DNA of 24,957 bases from Thoreauomyces humboldtii (lineage: Eukaryota; Chytridiomycota; Chytridiomycetes; Spizellomycetales; Powellomycetaceae). Position 1 is the stretch's first letter. Each line of letters opens with the position of its first letter. A program made the position numbers and the translations under genes. The notes under the pieces were generated by a model, which ran no database searches, was not told the origin of the DNA, and worked only from the letters and a program-made list of their open reading frames with translations. The stretch is taken from the NCBI GenBank assembly GCA_027596035.1, contig JADGJA010000300.1:1-24957 (forward strand), in the 5' to 3' direction. Positions 18,997 to 24,957 of the stretch are shown here, piece after piece.

Positions 18997-21660
18997 ATGC
19001 TGATGTCGGCCGGTGAGGTCGCTACCACCATGGTCGAGGAGACAGAGTGCGGGTCAAGACCGCAAACCCCTGAGGCTCGTCCGCGCAAAGACGTCAAAAC
19101 CACTTCTGGGGCTGGCGCTGTGTTACTTGCATCGCCCTCAAAGCGATATTGTTATTGCGACTCGGACGGGAAGAGTGGCGAATTCATGATCCAGTGAGTA
19201 GCCTAGTCCCTCCGCTACGGTGCAATCATTTAGTGGCCTTGCTTATGTGCTCTTTTGTCAACGGTGAAGGTGCGATGCATGCAGGGACTGGTTTCACGGC
19301 AGATGTATCGATCCACCGATGGCTCCCGAGGATACAGAATACCTTACTAAGTTCTTTTGTAAACCGGTGAGCGGACGACTTTATGGAAGATGAGGCGCCG
19401 CGACTTGTGCACTAAATGGGTCCTTACGAACTTTATCAGTGTCAAACTACACATGGAAAAAGTGTTTGTGAGTAGAAAGGCTCGCAGATGAGGGACAATG
19501 ATGGCGCGAGCTGATGGATTATTCATAGTCAAAGAGCCCACTCGGAAATCCAAACGGAAGTCCACCGCTGTTAACTACAATGAATTGAATGAGGGACTGG
19601 CAACTGAGGAATATCGCTTTACCAAAATCCTCGAGGCGCGGACTTTTGCGAAGGAGTCATTTCAACGCCTTGAAGGCAAGGACCTTACTGTTGAATGGGC
19701 GAGGAGGAATGGGCTCCGAGAGCCAGTTATCGTGGATTCGCCCGAAGGTCTTGACATCAAGATGCCGGACCGGACCCTCGTCGTCGACCAAGTTGCCGAT
19801 CTCTGTGGACGTGACCGACAGGTTGATGCGATTGAGGTTTCGACGCAGTCTGAGCGCATGGTCACTTTGGACGATTGGGCAAAGTACTTTCATCAGCCTC
19901 CGGAAAAGCGAAAACGGATCCTCAATGTAATCAGCCTCGAGATTAGCGAGACTCAGCTCGCGACCCGCGTCCGAAGGCCCCGTATCGTGCGACAGCTTGA
20001 CTGGATCGACAACGTCTGGCCAAAGGAGCGCAAACTCATTGACGAGTACCCACGCGTCCAGCTGTATTGCCTCATGAGCGTCAAAGACAGTTACACGGAC
20101 TTTCACATCGACTTTGCGGGCTCCAGCGTCTGGTACCATCTCCTCTCCGGTCGGAAAACGTTTTATTTCATTCCGCCAACGCGACCGAACTTGAAAAAGT
20201 ACGAAAAATGGTCTTCCTCGCCCGAGCAATCGAATACCTTTCTCGGCGACGAGATCCGCGGGGGAGCTATCGAGGTCAACTTAAAGGCTGGGAACACCAT
20301 GATTATTCCGACCGGATGGATTCACGCGGTTTTCACACCGGAGGATTCGATCGTCATTGGCGGGAACTTCTTACAAGGTCTCAACATTCCCGGTCAGCTC
20401 GCCATATACGATATTGAGGAAAGAACCAACGTGCCCTTGAAGTTCAGATTCCCTTACTTTCTGAGCATGCAATGGGAAGCCGCCCGGCGGTATCTCAAGG
20501 TTTGCAAACACACGCCCGAGGTCCTCTCCACGTGGGAAATCGAAGGGCTTGAGGTCCTTGCCGCCTTTCTCGAGGGGATCGCAGCTCGGATGACCGATAC
20601 CGTCAACGTTACAAAAGAAGATCGCAAGGCTTTGCGGAAGCACGTCCCAAAAGATATCAAGAACGTGCAGAAGCTGCTGACCAAGTTCAAGCAGTACGTG
20701 GCGACTGCGAAAGCATTGCCGAGATTAACATCATCGAAGGAACTTCAGTCCCCCATTGTCGCAGCAACCGGCAACACGGCGCCTCTCTCGATGATCAAGA
20801 ATGATTCCGTCGTCGACGACCCCATTGGCCCGCTCCTCTTGGACGCAACCGAGGCCATATCCGAAAACGAAGATCACGAATCCGACGCCTGGCTCTCGGA
20901 GCGCGACGAGATGGAGTTTCCGGACTCGGACCTTTCCTCGGGTGACGATGATGACTATGATTCGGAAGAGAATGGGAACCTCACGGATATGGAGTCTTCT
21001 TCGGATGACGAAGATGGAAAGGCTTTCTTGCCCGGCTCCGCTTCTGGAACGAGCAGGCAGCTCAAACCAGGAAAGCGGAAAGTGGTTTCCTTGGACGCAA
21101 CGGACGGAACCAAGCTCTCCCGACCACCCAAGAAACGAAAGACCTCCTCTGGCGTGAGCACGAGAGAGGAGCTGGGGCTGATCGATCGATCGCCTGCATT
21201 GGGTGCTGCCACTCCGTCACTGGTTGGAGTCCTGAAGCCGAAGGCAGATCTTCCTGGCGAGCAGTTGGTGCACACGAGACCTGCTGCGGCGTCTGGTGGG
21301 TTTTCTGCTCCAGCAAGGCATCCTCATCCTCAACCGCCTGTGACAAACCCACCGCATCATCCTTCGCCCACAGAGCAACAAAGACCGGCCGGAGCCAGCG
21401 AGTTCTATATCAATATCCCTTTGAAAACGGAACCAACGACGCAAGCTTCATCCTTGGAAGCTCCTTCGCCCCTTCCATGTCTAGTGCCGACAGCGGATTC
21501 GCCAACCCCTCTGGTGGATGGGCAAGAGGGTACTGATCTTTCTTTTATAACTGCACCCGCCGGCCCCGAAAAAAAGGAAGAACGAAGGAAGAAACCGCCT
21601 GCCACAGTCAAGCAACGTCTATCTAAAACCATGAGCAAGCTTAATACCAAGAAGTGGTGA
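18997..21660 (+). CDS. JHD1: PHD-JmjC histone lysine demethylase, JHD1/KDM2 type
   Basis: An Fe(II)/2-oxoglutarate dioxygenase that removes methyl groups from histone H3, in this family chiefly H3K36me2; nuclear. Exons 18997-19193, 19270-19366, 19440-19467 and 19529-21660 (817 aa); introns 76, 73 and 61 nt. The N-terminal PHD finger (about 52-99) shows C52-Y-C54, C67xxC70, WFH (H75), C78, C96 and C99, all zinc ligands present and spread over three exons. The JmjC domain contains YCLMSV, FHIDF (iron ligands H300, D302), GRKTFYFIPP (2-oxoglutarate Lys about 317), FLGD and PTGWIHAVFTP (third iron ligand H373), GGNFLQGLN. This matches KDM2A closely over that region, but no CXXC or LRR part is present. 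The C-terminal third is acidic (SSGDDDDYDSEE), then Lys/Pro-rich and probably disordered. ATGs at 18997 and 19003 are both possible starts. The third exon is only 28 nt. Confidence 0.93.
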
Positions 21661-22250
21661 TGGCAAGCTTGGTCGTGCTTGCAGCCTCGCCCCAAGTACC
21701 AACTCTGCGTTGCTTTAGTTAGTTGTCGGTTCTTAAAACATCCGAAAATATATCGTGGCAGTCATACGTTGTACATGTACGAATTTCGTGGGCCAGCATT
21801 GACATGAGAGCAGAAGGCGACAGGTCACAGCCTCAGGTGAGCCCAAGAATCGAATGTTCTGGCTCGGATAGTAGGTACTTTTACCATGTGTGAGGTGAGC
21901 GAGTGTGTCTGAGTGTGTCTGAAAACTCCTGAAAAGAGCTGCCATCGAGAAATCAAGGGGGATCCTTCCAATCCAACGTTCATACGGGGCTGTGGGCTTC
22001 GCCTTTAATGCGGTCATCAAGGACAGTTCTTGTTCCAGTGAATCCGTACGCTGTCTTGGACCGTAGGTAATAGGTATGCGGGCTGAAGATGCCTGCCAAG
22101 CGTTCTCAAGTCCCCACGGTATCATGGACCGCCGTCGTCGGATCTCATCGACGACAGGGCATGTCAAGGGTATAAGAGGTCGCAACATCTTATCACTATC
22201 ATCTTCCTCAAAAAAACTCCTCACAAATCGCTTCATAACCTTTTGATACA
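21661..22250. promoter_or_regulatory. Intergenic region upstream of the seven-helix protein
   Basis: About 590 bp. TATAAGAG at 22171-22178 lies about 80 bp before the next ATG and is a good TATA candidate. A 10-bp unit (GAGTGTGTCT) is repeated twice in tandem at 21901-21920. A 172-codon open frame on the minus strand overlaps this promoter and looks spurious. Confidence 0.45.
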
Positions 22251-23190
22251 ATGTCGTCGAATCTCATCTCGACTGAAAGCTCCTCGGATGCCTTCCAAAT
22301 CTCCCTCGCCCCGCCTGCCATCCTGTCCGCAATCATGATAGCTTGTCTAATGGCGTCCCTCTATAACGTTTTTCGAACACACGTCAAACCAGTCATTTTT
22401 GTGATCATCCACACTCTCATCCGAACAGCTGCCTTCCTCCTACGCATCTACGTTTCGAGGATGCCCGAGGACACGGAGGACCAAGTCGAGCACAAGATCA
22501 CAGTGCTCATAATCGGTACGTAACTTGACTACGAGTCACGGTATGCAACATTTTCCTGACTCAATGCTCCCCACAGATTCAATCTTCTTCACAGCTGGTT
22601 ACTTTATGCTCGTGGACGCTATTCTGGGCCTTGAGCTTCGATGGGTCGACCCTTCTGGCGCGAACGCGAATCCCTGGAGGTCAAGAGGCTTGAAGTCGCT
22701 GCACCTGGCCATCATGACCGCGACGGCGCTCTCCATTTACGGCGGTTTCCTCCTCGCCAACCTGCCACAGACTCCTGCTCAGGTCGCCACGGCGGATTCC
22801 AACAAGACGGCCGACACGCTGTCGGAAAGCAAGCTTCTTCGCATCGTCGGTATCATCACCATGCTCGCGATACTTGGTGTGATGGCAGGCGTGATCATCC
22901 TCCGCCTCGTGTTCCCGTCGAGTGCTCAGAACGGCTCCCAGTCCACGCTTCTTGCTACCAAGAACAAGAGCAGAGCAGCCGCCTTTTTGCTCGGCTGCAT
23001 AGGCTGTCTCGCTGCGAGAGTCGCCCTCTCGTACATCTTCGTGTCCGACCGCAACAAGATGACGGAAGAAAAGTGGCTATACGGCATCGCTATCGCACCC
23101 GAGCTTCCCGTGGTGCTGTTGCTGTGTTTGACACCGTGTCTGAGGTGGTTCCTCCAGGGTAGGGGTGTCAAATGGTCAGCAATTGGCTGA
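22251..23190 (+). CDS. Seven-helix membrane protein, function unknown, C-terminus altered by a transposon
   Basis: Exons 22251-22515 and 22577-23190, intron 61 nt with a CCTGACTC branch site; 292 aa. Seven hydrophobic segments can be read: PPAILSAIMIACLMASLY, PVIFVIIHTLIRTAAFLL, SIFFTAGYFMLVDAILGL, HLAIMTATALSIYGGFLL, LRIVGIITMLAILGVMAGVI, AAFLLGCIGCLAARVALSYI and IAIAPELPVVLLLCLTPCL. This resembles fungus-specific seven-helix families (RTA1-like or receptor-like), but no decisive motif was seen. The last 11 codons (from 23158) and the stop come from an inserted hAT-like element. Removing the element would restore an open frame through GAQATYPLDF... to a stop at 23654-23656. All seven helices lie before the insertion, so the protein may still fold. 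Confidence 0.75.
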
Positions 23191-23586
23191 CTTTTGGTCG
23201 ACCACATTTCTGGCTTGCCTTCGGGTGACTCAGTCAGATTTTTGGTCAGCCAGGAAATCTGACTGGATTTCCGAGTCAAAACTAGCTGGATGACTAGTCA
23301 AGTCATGACTGACCAAATACTTATATGAAGTCATGACTGTGCCATCCAGAGTACAAGAACTTTTTTTGAGCCAGCTTTTGATACAAGAAGTACCCACAGT
23401 GCAGAATCCCAAATCACCATAGTAACCCGGAGACAGTCATAACTACTGGCTGTCCAAAGTCGCTGGCGTCACACCGCTTCAGTCAAGAAAGTGACTTGGT
23501 TGTTTTCTGGCTGACCGCCCAAATTTCTCAGTCAAGTCAGAAAACTCGTGGCTTGACTTCAGTCATTTGACACCCCTACTCCAGGG
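23152..23586. repeat. 8-bp target-site duplication pair (CTCCAGGG)
   Basis: CTCCAGGG is present at 23152-23159 immediately before, and at 23579-23586 immediately after, the inverted-repeat element. Perfect 8-bp target duplications are the hallmark of hAT-superfamily transposition. Confidence 0.92.
23160..23578. mobile_element. Non-autonomous hAT-like element (MITE), 419 bp
   Basis: The element begins TAGGGGTGTCAAATG and ends with the exact reverse complement CATTTGACACCCCTA (15-bp terminal inverted repeats), flanked by an 8-bp duplication. The terminus resembles Ac-type hAT ends (TAGGGATG). There is no transposase reading frame, so it would need a transposase in trans. The interior is densely filled with short AGTCA/TGACT motifs, including two copies of the palindrome AGTCATGACT (23301-23310 and 23329-23338). 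These may be subterminal transposase-binding repeats (inference). Perfect ends and duplication point to a recent insertion. Confidence 0.92.
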
Positions 23587-23984
23587 AGCTCAGGCTACCT
23601 ACCCCCTAGACTTTAAGCAAGGGATGCAATACACCCGTCAACAACAGATTGTCTAGCTTGCTTCTTCCCCTCTTTCTATAAACCGCTTTGAACAATACAC
23701 GTTCTTTGGAGATGAATACTATCGGTGCACGAGGTGCACGGCATGTGGGGGTACGGGTAGCGAGCGAAATGGGAACCCTAAACCCAACCGTTCGTGAGCC
23801 ATTGCATTTTCCCATTGAACCCGCTTTTTCCCGCCTGCCTGCTGTGGCTGGTCTTCCCCCCTCTGACGGTTCAATCCGAACTGAACCCCTCCATCCCTCC
23901 ACACAAAGATTGGAGCTTCGACGGCCTCCTTCCAGTCTTCGCGCAGTTCCCTAACCTGACATCTCAAGCGATTGGTTGACGACA
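23579..23984. promoter_or_regulatory. SDH2 upstream region and former 3' end of the seven-helix gene
   Basis: About 400 bp. The first 78 bp probably once encoded the tail of the seven-helix protein. A telomere-like AACCCTAAACCC lies at 23774-23785, about 200 bp before SDH2, and GTGCACGAGGTGCACGG near 23725 holds a small GTGCACG repeat. TATAAA at 23677-23682 is rather far from the start. No supported coding exon. Confidence 0.4.
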
Positions 23985-24957
23985 ATGTTCGCTATGACCG
24001 CTCTTCGCAGGAGTCTGCTCGCTCCCGCCTCGCGCGGTTTATCCACGGTATAGGCCCCTTCTCACGCGGGTCTTTGGCAAGTGAGCGTGCTGACCTGGAT
24101 ATTGTATTCTCTGCTTAGGCTCCCGTCGCATCTGCCCTTCACGCTCCTACCACGCCAAAAGGCGCTCTGGATAGCGAGACTAAGACCAACAATGCGAACC
24201 CCGTGCCTCAACAGAAAGAGCCCCTTATCAAGACTTTCAGCATTTACCGATGGGTACGTGGACGCATCGTTACAGCGATACGTTTAGAGTAGTGGCAGGA
24301 GGGAGCCGAGAACGGCCTTGTTGAGAATCCAGGCTCTCACGTCCACGCTGGTGCAATATGGGACGGCAAGGACCGCCGAAGGTCCGTCAGAAAGCGAGGG
24401 TCTGTTCCGCTTCAGGGAAAATCTGCGGGATAGATCATCCCCTTCTGAGGCGCTCGTCGGTTTCTGCGATACCAGGGTTGCAATTCCCTTCACACTGGCG
24501 CTGATCAAGCTTCATTGACAGTCCCCGGACACACCTGCGGAGAAGCCACGCTTGGAAAACTTTAAGATCGACTTGAACCAATGTGGACCCATGGTCCTCG
24601 ACGCCATCATCAAGATTAAGAACGAAATCGACCCTACCCTTACCTTCCGTCGATCCTGCCGCGAGGGCATCTGCGGATCCTGCGCCATGAACATTAACGG
24701 CCTCAACACGCTTGCCTGCTTGTCCCGCATTGATCGCACTCCGTCCGCTGCAACAAAAATCTATCCTCTGCCGCACACTTATGTTGTCAAGGACCTCGTC
24801 CCAGACTTGACACAGCTTTACAAGCAGTACAAGAGTATTGAACCGTACCTCAAGCAGCGATCCGCACCCCCAGCCCGCGAGAACCTCCAGACCATCGCTG
24901 ACCGCAAGAAGCTCGATGGACTTTACGAGTGCATCCTGTGCTTCTGCTGTTCGACTT
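23985..24957 (+). CDS. SDH2: Succinate dehydrogenase iron-sulfur subunit (complex II), 3'-truncated by the window
   Basis: The iron-sulfur subunit carries electrons from the flavoprotein (Sdh1) to ubiquinone in the mitochondrial inner membrane. Exons 23985-24047, 24119-24253 and 24522 onward; the gene runs off the window after residue 211. Residues 1-21 ([21 protein letters not shown]) plus the start of exon 2 form an Arg/Ser/Ala mitochondrial presequence. The [2Fe-2S] ligands C112, C117, C120 (CREGICGSC) and C132 are present. The [4Fe-4S] motif CILCFCC begins at C203 (C203, C206, C209), and the rest of the cluster domain lies beyond the edge. The second intron is 268 nt, about four times the local norm, and directly follows IYRW; the next exon starts SPDTPAEKP where most relatives have NPD. 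The product is secure; a missed small exon in that intron is possible. Confidence 0.95.

Noticed and set aside
21733..22251. Minus-strand open frame of 172 codons
   Set aside because: It covers the promoter and TATA candidate of the seven-helix gene, shows no recognisable motif or helix, and runs into the start region of that gene.
23688..23954. Plus-strand open frame upstream of SDH2
   Set aside because: No ATG at its start, no recognisable features, and it lies in the promoter just before a clear mitochondrial presequence start.
1..24957. Secondary-metabolite or defence gene cluster
   Set aside because: The neighbours are unrelated housekeeping genes on both strands; no polyketide, peptide synthetase, NLR-like or toxin-antitoxin gene is visible.

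Overview
The window is nuclear DNA of a fungus, most likely a basidiomycete. Most genes are interrupted by many short introns of about 55-80 nt with GT...AG ends and often a CTGAC-like branch point 15-30 nt before the acceptor. Coding exons are moderately GC-rich and genes are densely packed on both strands. Thirteen protein-coding genes can be modelled. For every spliced gene the exon phases were checked by hand and close on the stop codon. No tRNA, rRNA or CRISPR array was seen.

Layout. 1-1.9 kb (+): a septin, best matched to the Cdc11 type. 2.3-4.8 kb (-): VPS45, a Sec1/Munc18 vesicle-fusion regulator in 12 exons. 5.3-6.2 kb (-): the C-terminal half of a cation diffusion facilitator-like (zinc transporter) gene that seems to lack its first four membrane helices. 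6.4-7.0 kb (-): HAM1, the intronless ITP/XTP pyrophosphatase. 7.3-9.9 kb (-): a large cysteine-rich protein of unknown function, assembled from two long open stretches joined by two short introns. 10.5-11.6 kb (+): an unknown single-span, His-rich protein divergent from it. 11.7-12.3 kb (-): prefoldin subunit 1. 12.6-14.5 kb (+): arginyl-tRNA synthetase. 14.9-15.5 kb (-): a small secreted/membrane Cys-rich protein. 16.4-18.4 kb (+): a GPI-anchored chitin deacetylase-like protein. 19.0-21.7 kb (+): a PHD-JmjC histone demethylase of the JHD1/KDM2 type. 22.3-23.2 kb (+): a seven-helix membrane protein. 24.0 kb to the window end (+): SDH2, cut by the window edge.

The genes form no single pathway. 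They are a typical mix of housekeeping functions: cytokinesis, endosomal traffic, nucleotide sanitation, protein folding, tRNA charging, respiration, cell-wall modification and chromatin. The strongest non-genic finding is a 419-bp non-autonomous hAT-like element at 23160-23578. It has 15-bp terminal inverted repeats and a perfect 8-bp target duplication, and it landed in the last codons of the seven-helix protein gene, replacing that protein's C-terminus. Other points of interest are a 32-bp perfect palindrome in the divergent promoter region of the chitin deacetylase, the apparently 5'-truncated transporter gene, and the unrecognised Cys-cluster protein. I saw nothing resembling a defence system, a metabolite cluster or a virus.
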